DNA of 64,000 nucleotides from Heligmosomoides polygyrus polygyrus. Taxonomy: Eukaryota > Nematoda > Chromadorea > Rhabditida > Heligmosomidae. The DNA is taken from assembly GCA_947396885.1 (NCBI GenBank), contig OX377206.1:4367634-4431633 (forward strand), in the 5' to 3' direction. This document shows positions 1-10,023 of this stretch, in pieces. The notes under the pieces are model-generated. The model was not told the DNA's origin. It saw only the letters and a program-made list of their open reading frames with translations, and did no database searches. The stretch's first letter is position 1, and every line of letters starts with the position of its first letter. The translations under genes were made by a program, and so were the position numbers.

Positions 1-189
1 CCGTCCGCGGATGCTCCCGCGGGAGTATAACTCAGGCCAACGGCATTATTCGTTAAAATGCGGCTCAACGACTGAAGGGCAATTTTCAGAACTTTAACGA
101 AATTTCTAACGGAATTTTTACTCAATAGATTTATCATTTTTCTCGTAGTCTTCACTAATATTGCAGGCTTCACTCATCCACCCCCACCC
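1..189. other. Unassigned sequence at window edge
   Basis: I see no coding signal here. The stretch precedes a SINE fragment and has no recognisable repeat ends. Confidence 0.4.
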
Positions 190-350
190 ATTAGGAATGC
201 TCTTGAAGACCTGACCTGACTTGTCTGGGGAGGATAAAGCGCTGACTTGTTCATCGGCTGGCCACCGCAAGTCACTGTATGTCCAAATGCGCATTCAAAT
301 TGCCTCCATGACGTCCCAGAAGAAGTAGAATGCGAGGCGCATTCCAAGAC
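190..350 (+). repeat. tRNA-derived SINE, 3' fragment
   Basis: This matches the body and tail of the SINE family seen complete at 970-1275 and 32268-32560. Shared blocks include CTTGTTCATCGGCTGGCCAC and the GCATTCAAATTGCCTCCATG segment. The tRNA-like head is missing, so this is a truncated copy in plus orientation. Confidence 0.65.
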
Positions 351-969
351 TGGCTGAATAACGCGAACCTTTTTCCTTTATTTTTCACGTTCCTTATTGC
401 GTTCCTTTGTCCTGTAGTTTACGAACTCTGTTTTTCATAGCAAATTGATTTCAGGTAGCCGCCATAAGCCTTTTATTCATTCTGTTTCTTGCCTTAATAA
501 TGGGACTGAAGGCTGGTATTCTTGACGATCCCGATCACAACGGATACAAAACGATAGGTCAGTTCGTGTAGCGTTCAACGACTCCTACAGCGGTGTAGTG
601 AAGTCGCGGTATTTCAGAAGAGGAGATGCTGATAGTTGTCGAGATTCTGTGCTCGTTGGCTCTGGTCGCCTTGGAGGTCTGGTTTCTGACGGTCGTCCTA
701 CGCTCATATCACTTTATCACGAATAAACGACACTATATGGGTGTTGATCGGGAAGAACACGTCTGACTGTGACATCTTCGCTGTATAGAATTGTATCATG
801 TCTGTACGTAACACATGTATGACTTGAAAGGCTATTCATTATATCACAACTTCTCTTAAATATTGAATTAATGAAGATTTTTGAATCAACATGAATCTAC
901 TTCGTATTTTTGTGTACCGTCTAATACGGAATTCTACGCTCTATCTGGCGCAATAATTTAATTTTGCAT
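351..969. other. Non-coding stretch, nothing recognised
   Basis: About 620 bp without a convincing exon, transposase motif or terminal repeat. It is AT-rich toward the right end and is followed by the tail of a SINE (GGATAAAGGATAAAGGA). Confidence 0.4.
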
Positions 970-1275
970 TTCACCTAAAGGATAAAGGATAAAGGACGGC
1001 GTTACTCAATCCCTTTTTTGGGATGCGCCACGCATTCTACTTGTACGGGATGTCGTGGAGGCGATTTGAATGCGCATTTGGCCATAGAATGACTTGCGGT
1101 GGCCAGCCGACGAACAAGTCAGCGCTCTATCCTTCCCAGACAAGTCTGGTACCAATTCATCAACCTCAGAGGGATGGAAGGCTTGGTTGGTCTGGGCGGG
1201 AAATCCAAACCAGAAACCTGGTATCGGGTGCAGGCGACAGCCGGCGCCTCCTCCGACTGCGCTACACGCGCCTTG
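970..1275 (-). repeat. tRNA-derived SINE, near full length
   Basis: Read on the minus strand, the copy begins with a tRNA-like head: an A-box-like TGTAGCGCAGTCGG, then a degenerate B box around CAGGTTTCTGGTTTGGATT. A unique body follows, and it ends in the short tandem tail AAAGGAT. The same order and tail recur at 32268, 36098 and 38310, which defines a family. Such elements would be transcribed by Pol III and mobilised by a LINE; which LINE is unknown. Confidence 0.8.
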
Positions 1276-1325
1276 CGTTTCACCTATGCTTAGTAATTCT
1301 GGTTCTTCAAAGACTTTTTGAAATA

Positions 1326-2580
1326 CAGGGTGTCTTAAAAAATTTATACACTGTTTGAAAGGTTATAACTTTGCTCATAATGAAGGTTATGAAGAAGTTA
1401 AGGACTTTTATGAAAGCATAAGAAAACAGAAACTTTCCTACATATGAGCGGCATGGGATGCGCCATGCACTCATTTGAAATTTAGCACTTTACACTCGAT
1501 TGATTGTGGTTCGCTTGAATACATACATGTTATAACTTCTTCACAAAGTTTCCGTATCGATTGATTTGCGCTTTTTTAAGTTTAAAACTTAAAAATACAC
1601 TACAGCAAGCGAAAAATGCAAGATATCCCAAAAAATGCAGATACTTTTGAACGGTTCTAACATTAGTGAAGCTTTTGAAGATGTTTTAAATTCATATGGA
1701 AGCACAGGGCAACGAGACTTCTGCGACGTGTAAGTAGACAAGATTGCGATATGCTCCCGTTTGAAACCCTGCATTTCAGACTCGATTGATTGTGCATGGG
1801 CTGAGTGCTTGTTTCAATCTTGTTAGCACTTGGCAACATTGACCTGTGCTGTGCTTCTTTTAACGTTTTCCGCTGCCCAGTAGCTGCAATTATGCCGACT
1901 CACCTACCTCTCCATTCAGCTTGAATGTTGCTTCATCGCTCCACATAATCTGTCTTGTAAAATGGGACCTCTGCTCACATTTAAATCAAGCCATCAATAA
2001 ACTCGAAAGTCACGTGACTTTCACGTGATTGACAAGTTCTAAATGTTAAAAGAAGGACAGCGCAGGTTAATTTGGCCAAGTAGTAACAAGGTTGTAACAG
2101 GCATTTCATTGAGCCCATGCACAATCAATCGAGTGCGAAATGCAATGTTTCAGGCGTGAGCATGGCGCAATCTTGCGTATTTATACGTCGCAAAATTTTT
2201 GTTACCCTGTGCTTTCATACGAATCTCAATCATCTTTAAAAGCTTCACTACCAGAAATGTTAGAACCTTTCAAATAGTATCTGCAATTTTCAGGATACTC
2301 TGCATTTTGCCTAAGCGTTAGTGTGTTTTCAAGTTTTACGTTTTAAGAGTAGCACAAATCAATCGAAACGGCCGCTTTGTGAAGAAATTATGACATGTAT
2401 TCAAGCAAAGCACAATCAATCGAGTGTAAAATGCAAACTTTAAGACAAGTGCATGGCGCATCCCATTCCGCTCATATGTCAGAAAATTTCTACTTTCTTA
2501 AGCTTTCAACTTCTTCAGTGGCCTTGCTGTGAGAAAGTTGTCACCTTTCAAACAATGTATATATTTTTTGAGACACCCTG
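1326..2580. mobile_element. Palindromic 1.25 kb TA-flanked DNA element
   Basis: The ends are CAGGGTGTCTTAAAAAAT on the left and its near-complement on the right. Both are flanked by TA (1324-1325 and 2581-2582), as expected for Tc1/mariner-type target duplication. The arms are homologous for roughly 450-500 bp each (about 1326-1850 and 2070-2580, inverted), leaving a core of only about 220 bp. The core carries a transposase relic on the minus strand. The right arm is reused at the start of every downstream array unit. Confidence 0.85.
1830..1990 (-). pseudogene. Transposase relic (Tc1/mariner superfamily)
   Basis: Translating the core of the palindromic element on the minus strand gives IMWSDEATFKLNGEV. 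After a frame slip comes HNCSYWAAENV. This is the block around the first catalytic aspartate in Tc1/mariner-type transposases, usually of the form SDEATF..NG.VN.HNC.YW. No other catalytic block is visible, so only about 45 residues of an original protein of over 300 aa survive. The element is therefore probably an internally deleted derivative of an autonomous transposon. Confidence 0.7.
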
Positions 2581-4029
2581 TATGTCGAAAGCGCAGTTCC
2601 GAACGATATTTTATTTCAGTTTCAAGCTGGGCCATTCCGCTGTCGAAACAGCCAGCAAATCAGCCATGTATGATGGCTGAGATCGCCGTTATTCCTCCGC
2701 GGTCATTGCACGCACACTCTTGCACGTTTAACATGTCATAGAGCGCAGCCTACAAGAGAACTGCCTCAACGGTACGCAAAAACGGCAAGAGCGAATACTG
2801 TAGGAGAAATTTCCGTCCTCCAATTAGTAACAGAATGTTTTTTTTGCCGAATACTTGACGCAAGCGAGTAAGAGGGTCTAATGGTTAAGGGTCCGCAGCG
2901 TCGAGCTTACCATGGCTGCGCAAGAAGCTGGTGGCGTGCCATGGGTGGTGCAGTGGTAGAGGTGCTGCTTCATGGTCGTGACGTCGAGGGTTCGGTTCCC
3001 GAGCCACGTCGTGTTTTTGCACTTTTCTCACAGTATCGAATTTCCATTGAAATTTCCATATCTGAACTCTATTTAGAGTTCGCTGCGGTAGGACGTTTTC
3101 CCTACTTATTCCTTGACGACCTTTTGTGATGCACGAGCAATGCCCCAAATATGCAAAATCCGATGATGTACGAAACGTTCACGCGGAGTGTAAGAAGAGG
3201 ACCACGAGTTTCAACCTGAAGAGGATTGTGCCGAAGTCACGTCGCCACTAACCAGTGAAGGCACAAGTACGATTTCGGGAGGACAATCTGTTTTGGAGGA
3301 GAAATTTTGGCTATACTAGAATTTATCTTATACAAGGTTAACAACCGGAGAAAATGGTACTGTGTCGCGATTTTATGCTTAGACTGCAGCGGAGTACACT
3401 GGGCAGGAACTGTGAAACAACCTCACAGCAGAGAAAGTACTATCTACTGATTTAGATCTCTTTGAAGAAAAAAATTAAAGTGAAATATCATTATCAACAT
3501 CATCATCAGAATTTTCACTGCGCATATGAAGTTCATTCATCCTCCATCACATGCACGCGATTTATTCTCCGAAGCGCTCGTTCTCTGTACGTGTCGAGAA
3601 ACAGGTAGTGAGAGTCCCAATCCGGTGCTTAATCAGCAAAATCATAATTAAAATTAATCGATATTGGTCGACACCGCTTACTGTCCGACGGCAATAATAC
3701 TCCTCCGAATTCCATAGTCACTCTCTCAACCCCTCCACCCCCCCCCCCCCTCCTCCCGAAATACTTCCTTTCCTATGTGCTGGCAAAGAAACGGAGTGAG
3801 AACCAAGCACGCACACAATGAGTACCGATTCATGTGTCACTACGTTGCCTCGACGTCTATGACACTCCTTCTGCACTCTGACACACGTGTCACGACTTCT
3901 GTAAGCCGTTTTCAGAAGTCCGACACACACTGAACGATGTTGAGGGAAAATGCTGGTTCCCCCCCCCCCTCCACCCTTATTCACGCTCCCCCTCTAATGG
4001 TTCCCCTTTGTTGGTTCTCTCCTATTAGT

Positions 4030-4740
4030 CGCCCTTACTCGGAATCCCTACGCAAGTTGGACGACGACTTCAGCGCGTCTTCTGAATACCTACGTATGTT
4101 GGACAACGTCTAGCGAAGGTCTTCCGGATAACTACACACGTTAGACGACGTTTTCAAGACGTGCTTTGAATCCCTACGCACGTTAGACAACACTTTCAGC
4201 ACGTCTTTTGAATCCCTACGAAAGTAAGGGACGTTGAACGGCATTGAACGACGTCTTCAGCACGTCTTCTGAATCCCTTCGCACGTTGGACGACGTCTAG
4301 CGAAGGTCTTCTGAATCTTGCCTCACTACGTCTAGCGCAGATCTTCTGAATCCCTACGCACGTTAGACGACGTCTTCAGCACGTCTTCTGAATCCTTACG
4401 CACGTTGGACGACGTCTAACGAAGGTCTTCTGAATCTTGACTCACTACGTCTAGCGCAGATCTTGTGAATCCCTACGCACGTTAGACCAGAAAGTTTTTT
4501 GAATCCATACGCAAGTAAGACGACGTTGAACGACGTACTCAGCACGTCTTCTGAATCCCTACGCACGTTGGACAACGTCTAGCGAAGGTCTTCCGGATAA
4601 CTACACACGTTAGACGACGTTTTCAAGACGTGTTTTGAATCCCTACGCAAGTTGGACGACGCCTTCAGCACGTCTTCTGAATCCAGACGCACGCTGAACG
4701 ACGTCTAGGGCACGCCTCCAGAATCCCTACGCTCTGCACT
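4030..4740 (+). repeat. 35/42-bp satellite array, copy 1
   Basis: Tandem monomers begin GAATCCCTACGCACGTTAGA and continue CGACGTCTTCAGCACGTCTT, about 42 bp in all. A shorter 35-bp variant begins GAATCTTGCCTCACTACG. Variants alternate in a higher-order pattern. At about 0.7 kb this is the shortest of the five copies. Confidence 0.9.
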
Positions 4741-5229
4741 CGATCCCCATTCATACCCTGACGCGTTGCCCCTTGAATATCTCGTAAACTTGGACGATCA
4801 GCCGCCAAGGATATAGTTCGCCAGCAATCGCCCATGGCTAAGCTCAAAGAAAGCCGTCTGGCGTACGCCGCACTGTCGTAGGCATCTTTTGGCTTCAGTC
4901 CCCCCTTCCCGTGACGGACACGTGACATTGGCGATTATATGTAGTAGGATATCATCGTATTTTGCATATTTGGGACATTGCTAGAGCATCACGAGATGTC
5001 GACAAGTAATATGAAGTGAAAGCATCAGCAAACTCCAAAAAAAAAAAGGTTTAGACATGAAAACTCCATGAAAATCCGGTACTATGGTAGAAGTGCAAAA
5101 GCACGACGTTAGTCGGGAACCGAACCTGTGACGTCACAGCCATGAAGTAGCACCTCTACCACTGCGCCACCCACGGCACTGAACAACTTCCTTGCGCAGC
5201 TGTGGTGAGCTCGACGCTGCGGGCCCTTA

Positions 5230-5363
5230 GGCCTCGTTTAGTGTGCGCGCGACGCGCGACGCGATGCCATGCGTAGTGGCCGAATTGATCAATCGCGTCG
5301 CTCGATCAATTTGGCCACTACGCATGGATCGCGTCGCGCGTCACGTGCACACTAAACTAGGCC
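5230..5363. mobile_element. MITE-1, copy 1 (PIF/Harbinger-like)
   Basis: A 134-bp near-perfect palindrome with ends GGCCTCGTTTAGTGTG / CACACTAAACTAGGCC. It is flanked on both sides by TTA (5227-5229, 5364-5366), the target duplication typical of PIF/Harbinger elements. It sits inside the right arm of FB-sat: joining the flanks across the TTA restores homology to the left arm (TGGTTAAGGG), so it inserted after the foldback formed. Confidence 0.85.
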
Positions 5364-5494
5364 TTAACCACCCTCCCACTCATTTACCTCAATGACTGTG
5401 CAAAAATAAAACATGTTTGGTTGCTATTTGGAGGACGGAGATATTTCCTATAATAATCGTTCTTGCTGTTCCTGCGTACCGTTGAGACAGTTCG

Positions 5495-7437
5495 CATGTG
5501 AATCCACACGCACGTTAGACGACACAGAAAGAAAATACTGTTTCCCCGTTACTCTTCTGATAGCTAAAAATCCTTGTAAAGAACTGCACTATCAGAACAG
5601 AAGCAGTATAAGACGCAGAAATCCTACGTCGAATTTTCAAAGCGGATAGGGGTGAAGACAACGCTTCGAGAGCAAACATTTTGTCGAAGAATGTATAGCT
5701 ATTCACTTCAATGCCGTGACGGTGTACTAGCACATGTTTTCAACCTAACTGCGAATTTCTCTTAGGACGCCACTGCTTTTTAGCTTTTTTCAAGTGGAGA
5801 TCACCACTCTGTTCGATGTATCGGCAATCCATCGATGGTCATGGAGAACACATACTGGTGACGACTACGGCCATTCGCAACGTACGTCTCCCTTTTTCTT
5901 TCCTCTAGGTTATTCCTTGCGTCTTCGTCGCACGGACGGTGTAGTGCTCTCTTCAGCCAAACCAAATCCCGCCGCGTGCCGAGGGTTTATATAGGCTCGC
6001 CGGTAGGCGGAGCCTAATCCCAGAGACGCGGAGGAGCGCATTAGTGTAGATGGCACTGGCACCTAGTATCATGGATTATTTTATTAGACAGCTACAATAA
6101 TGCCGAGTGATTGGAATTTTATTTGTTCGCATCCTTCATTGCCAATCTGAGGAAAATAGCTCCTGTGGTAAAAACGTCGGCGTACGCTTAAAAAAATCCC
6201 CTCTGTCTAGCGAAGTATTGATCCTGCCATGACCGAGTGAGTGTGCTGCAACCGGCTTCATTTCCTTTCTCTTCCTTTTTTTTTGAAAGACCTTCCGATC
6301 TGCACGGAGGTGTCGGTAGATCCTGCTCAGGTCATTTATGCATGTGTCCGAACGGAGGTGGCTGTTGCGATTTCGTACCGAAGGATGTTACACAATGTTC
6401 GGTACTAGTGTACTTAGTGTGTCGCACTAAATCTTGTTCAAAACAGGTCTACTAGGGGTAATCTGCCATGGGAAGAAGGAATATCATAGTCGTTTTTTGC
6501 AGAAATGCCTTATAAGCGCGCTATACTAAGTATGCGGGGATCGCCGAAGGCCTTGCGAAATAGCGCGCGCTGGTAAGAGTTGCAGAGTGCTCGTCTCCTA
6601 CCGATGCACACTATTTCGCCGTCTCTAAGAGGTTAGCCAAAGCATAAGCCTTGAAATCTCGAGAAACCTTGAAACCTCTGTTCTGTGCTCTCCTCCGCTG
6701 ACGAGGGCGCGGAACAGACCTCATATTTGGGCAGGAGAGGAACTCCAGCGTGTGGCTCACGTGACGCACCCGTGTTAAAATCGCCATCATGCTGGAGTCC
6801 CCTCCCTAGCCCAATACGGAAGCAAATAAGACACGGATCTGTAATCAAAACGAGGAGATAAGACTACATTTACATTCGCTGTGTGTACTTAGTCGTCATG
6901 CTTGTGCGCCACGGGATGCCTCCCCCCCCCCTCGAAGACGGCCGCGAATGCGTGCTAGTAGGGTGCGGAGTCTCTGCGTCTCTTACCAGCGCGCGCTATT
7001 TCGCAAGGCCTTGGGCGATCCTAACTTAATATAACGCGCTTATAAGGCATTTCCGCAAAAAACGACTATGATATTCGTTCTTCCCATGGCAGATTACCCC
7101 TAATAGACCTATTTTGAACAAGATTTAGTGCGGTACACTAAGTACACTAGTGCCCAATGTTCTTTCGATGTTCTCGAATTTTGTGAATTTTTTCTATGGA
7201 TATAACAGAACCAGCACCACTTCGAAACAGCTTCCAAAAAGTGCTGATTCTCCACCTATATGGATGGTACACATTTAAGCAACAGATGAAATGGAAACAC
7301 ATGGAACTTATGGTACAGCGTGAGGCAGCCGCGAGACTCTCCCGGATGGCCAGAGGGTTGAGGTGGGTACGTCAAGGGGAAGAGGGATGGAGCGCACGTA
7401 CCGTTACAAGGTGGGCCCCTCATTAGGATTGCACCCA
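5495..7437 (+). repeat. Segment A of the internal duplication
   Basis: About 1.19 kb of sequence (excluding the inserted 754-bp element) is paralogous to segment B (7462-9125). Shared blocks include the GGCACTGGCACCTAGT region, the CTGCAACCGGCTTCATTTCC region and AATTTTGTGAATTTTTTCT. Reading frames differ between A and B, which argues against protein coding. The left edge starts with a satellite-like GAATCC..ACGCACGTTAGACGAC. Confidence 0.75.
6401..7154. mobile_element. 754-bp TIR element with 8-bp TSD, copy 1
   Basis: The ends are GGTACTAGTG and CACTAGTGCC. Inverted arms of about 170 bp pair 6401-6575 with 6979-7154. CAATGTTC is repeated exactly at 6393-6400 and 7155-7162. Segment B has the uninterrupted site (CAATGTGC at about 8810), which proves insertion. 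An 8-bp duplication fits hAT, P or Merlin; no transposase is present to decide. The core contains a small hairpin with GGACTCCAG/CTGGAGTCC ends in other copies. Confidence 0.85.
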
Positions 7438-7461
7438 AAACTGTTCCCCTTTGCTGGCCCG

Positions 7462-9125
7462 CTTTACTCTTCGGAATCCCTGCGCACGTTGGACAATGCT
7501 GGGAAAAAATACTGTGCCCCCCCCCTTACTCTTCTGATGGCTAAAAATCCTTGTGAAGAACAGCGTGATCAGAAACAGTATAAAACGCAGAAACCCTACA
7601 TCGAATTTTCAAAGAGGGTAGGGGTCAAAACGTCGATTTGTGAGCCAACACTTTATCGAAATAGAGCCATCGGCCCAATGTCAAACTATGCGCTAACACC
7701 TGTTCTTAACCTAGCTGAAGCTAAAGTTTTCCTCAAGCACTATTATTCCTGGCTCCGGATTCATCAGGCAATGGGTGTAGGTAGAGATACCGTAAGGGAA
7801 CCAAGGGTAAGGTACAACTGGGCCTCTCGCGAGAACAGCTGTTCTCACTGGAGCGCCATTTTGTCAATGGGGCACGAAGGATTCGCGGGTATGCGAATGT
7901 ACCCACGACGATCGGCGGGTTTTCTCTATCCACTGATATACCCACGATTTGACGGGTAAAGTTTATCATGAATCGTTTGTATGTCTACGCTCCATACCCA
8001 GCATACCCTCGAGTATGCGCGTTGATGAATCCGGACCCTGAAAAAAAGCAGGTTTTTCAAGTGGAGATCACCAGTCTGTCTCTGCAATCCATTGATGGTC
8101 ATGGACAGCGGGGATCGAGCGTTCTATCCCCTCGTCCGCCTGTCCCACCCACCCCCAACCCCCTGGGCTTGCTCGAGAGTCCAGTGGCTGCTTTGCGAGA
8201 TAGTGGAGACGCAGACATTTGCCACGCCTCTGTTTAAAGGGCGGGGGTAGAGCGCTACTCCGCCATGGACAGCAGACCGTATTGGTGACGACACCGGCCA
8301 CTCGCAACATGTGTCTAACCTCTTCTTTCAACCAGGGCAATCTCTTCAGTCCCCGACGGGTTGTTCAGTTGTTTAGCAAACCAGTTCACCTGCGTACCCG
8401 CGGGTTTATATAGGCTCGTCGGTAGGCGGAGCCTAATCCCAGAGACGTAGAGGAGTGAGTTAATGTAAGTGGCACTGGCACCTAGTGTTAGGGATTATTT
8501 TATTAGACAGCTACAATAGTGCCGAGTGAATGGAATTTTATGTGTTGGTATCCTCCATTGTCAATCTGAGGAAAACGGCTCTTGCGGTAAAAACGTCGGA
8601 TTTCGCCTAAAAAATGCCTTCTGCCTAGCGTTGTGTTGATCCTGCTCATGACCCAGTGAGTGTGCTGCAACCGGCTTCATTTCCCTTCTTTCTTTTCTTT
8701 TTGGCATTTCCGATGTGCACGGAGGTGTCGGTAGATCCTGCTCAGGTCATGCATGCATGTGTCCGAATGGAAATGGCTGTTGCGACCTCATACCGGATGA
8801 TGTTGCACAATGTGCTTCCGATGTTCTCCAATTTTGTGAATTTTTTCTGCGGATATAATAGAACCAGCACCACTGGAAGATTTTGAAGCATCTTCCAACA
8901 AATGCCGGTTCTCCATCTATATGGGTAGACGGCCTTGGGTGGATTGCTCCATTTCGACAAGATCTCTGCTTACGAAACAATCCCAATAGGGGGGGGGGGG
9001 GTAGAGAGAGAGATCCACCTTATACACACTCATTGCCAAGTGGGTTGGGATGGATACACCAAGAGGACGAGGGATAGAGCGAACGTAACCTTGCAAGGTG
9101 GACCCCCCCCCTCATTTAGGAATGC
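7462..9125 (+). repeat. Segment B of the internal duplication
   Basis: Paralogue of segment A without the 754-bp element. It contains the empty target site and, in unit 1 only, about 690 bp that is deleted in units 2 and 3. The 3' part has poly-G and short GA runs that become a long GA microsatellite in units 4 and 6. Confidence 0.75.
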
Positions 9126-9277
9126 AGCAAGCGATGGACGCTAGGATAGTTGGAGGGGGGCACCTTATAAGAAGTGTCAATAACACGAAAAATTAAACGA
9201 TGACACACTGATTGTAAAGAAAACAAACAAGCAATGCTCTATCTCTTGTCGCATGAGCAGAGGAGAACACAGATTTA

Positions 9278-9412
9278 GCCCTAGTTTATACTTGCGCCAC
9301 CACGCGTCGCGGCACCACGATCGCCATAGATATCGATTTTTCGCGCTGTCCGATCAATATCTATCCAGACCATCGTACCGCGCCGCGCAGCAGCGCAAGT
9401 ATAAACTAGGGC
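9278..9412. mobile_element. MITE-2, copy 1 (PIF/Harbinger-like)
   Basis: A 135-bp palindromic element with perfect 20-bp ends GCCCTAGTTTATACTTGCGC. The left flank is TTA and the right flank TCA. Units 4 and 6 keep TTA on both sides, so the TCA is a later mutation. The ends resemble MITE-1 (GCCCTAGTTTA versus GGCCTAGTTTA), suggesting one transposase source. Confidence 0.85.
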
Positions 9413-9439
9413 TCAGGCAGGGGAAGGGACTCCAGGGTG

Positions 9440-10023
9440 AAGAACATTACATTGCACGGCTCTGCAACTAGTCCCTAGCGCCGATTAGCGATGGAGCGTT
9501 CTGCGCTTGCGGCCTCTTGTACGCCCACCATGACTTGCCGGCAAGGGTCTCGGGGCGCTGTGGATAGTGGCATTGCTTCATGCGAGAGGTCAGGGTTCGA
9601 TTCTCTTTCGCTGTGATGTTTTTGAATATCAACTGACCTGTTGAGGGGTTTTGACGACTACACAATTTTTAGGCGTTTTCTCTTCGAATTTTCCAGCTGT
9701 ATGCGCATAGACACACGAAGTTCGCAGAACCCAGCTGCGGAGAACAGAGTTTCCACACTAGTGGCTTGTATGAACCGCACCTTTCCCTTGCCTAAAACCC
9801 GGCGTAAAGTCATTTCCTAACCAAACACCGCAAAGAAACTCGAATTGTGGGAACAGCAGCAGTAGAACGCTTCACCAGGGAGGCTATGATGATAAATGAC
9901 GAAACGTTGGGGGGGGGGGGGGGAGCGGCTGAAGGAGCATGGATGGCACCCAAAAGTTTCCGCGCTCCATCGCTAATCGGCGCTAGGGACTAGTTGCAGA
10001 ACCGTGCAATGTAATTGAACTCT
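9440..10023. mobile_element. 584-bp Mutator-like MITE, copy 1
   Basis: Inverted ends of about 60-70 bp share ATTACATTGCACGG and CTGCAACTAGTCCCTAGCGC. The 9-bp direct repeat TCCAGGGTG lies immediately outside (9431-9439, 10024-10032). The empty site GGACTCCAGGGTGTGGCTCA occurs inside the 754-bp element of units 2 and 3. The interior has a tRNA-like stretch near 9550-9605 (GTGGATAGTGGC, then GGGTTCGATTCTC) and a poly-G run. A 9-bp duplication suggests the Mutator superfamily. Confidence 0.8.

Larger units (their letters stand above)
2755..5492. mobile_element. FB-sat foldback element, copy 1
   Basis: Long inverted arms (about 2755-3180 and 4945-5492) flank a 1.7 kb core. Outer arm homology includes the block CTCAACGGTACGC and its complement. 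Each arm contains a tRNA-like sequence: plus strand about 2945-3008 with A-box-like TGGTGCAGTGGTAGAGG and B box GGGTTCGGTTCCC, and its inverse at about 5110-5185. The right arm is interrupted by MITE-1 (5230-5363). The core holds poly-C tracts and the satellite. No transposase is present, so the element is non-autonomous; its superfamily is unknown. Confidence 0.8.

Noticed and set aside
4665..4928. Recurrent minus-strand frame beginning MSRVRHGKGGLK in all units.
   Set aside because: It overlaps the end of the satellite and has no conserved start or family similarity. Preservation follows from unit identity.
5413..8886. Short open frames that recur in every array unit (for example starting MFGCYLEDG, MEITTLFDV, MSVLQPASF).
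   Set aside because: They repeat because the unit repeats. Paralogous segments A and B are read in different frames, indels are not multiples of three, and no domain or splice structure is visible.
9550..9605. Functional tRNA gene inside the 584-bp element.
   Set aside because: A and B boxes are recognisable but stems do not pair into a cloverleaf by eye; treated as tRNA-derived.
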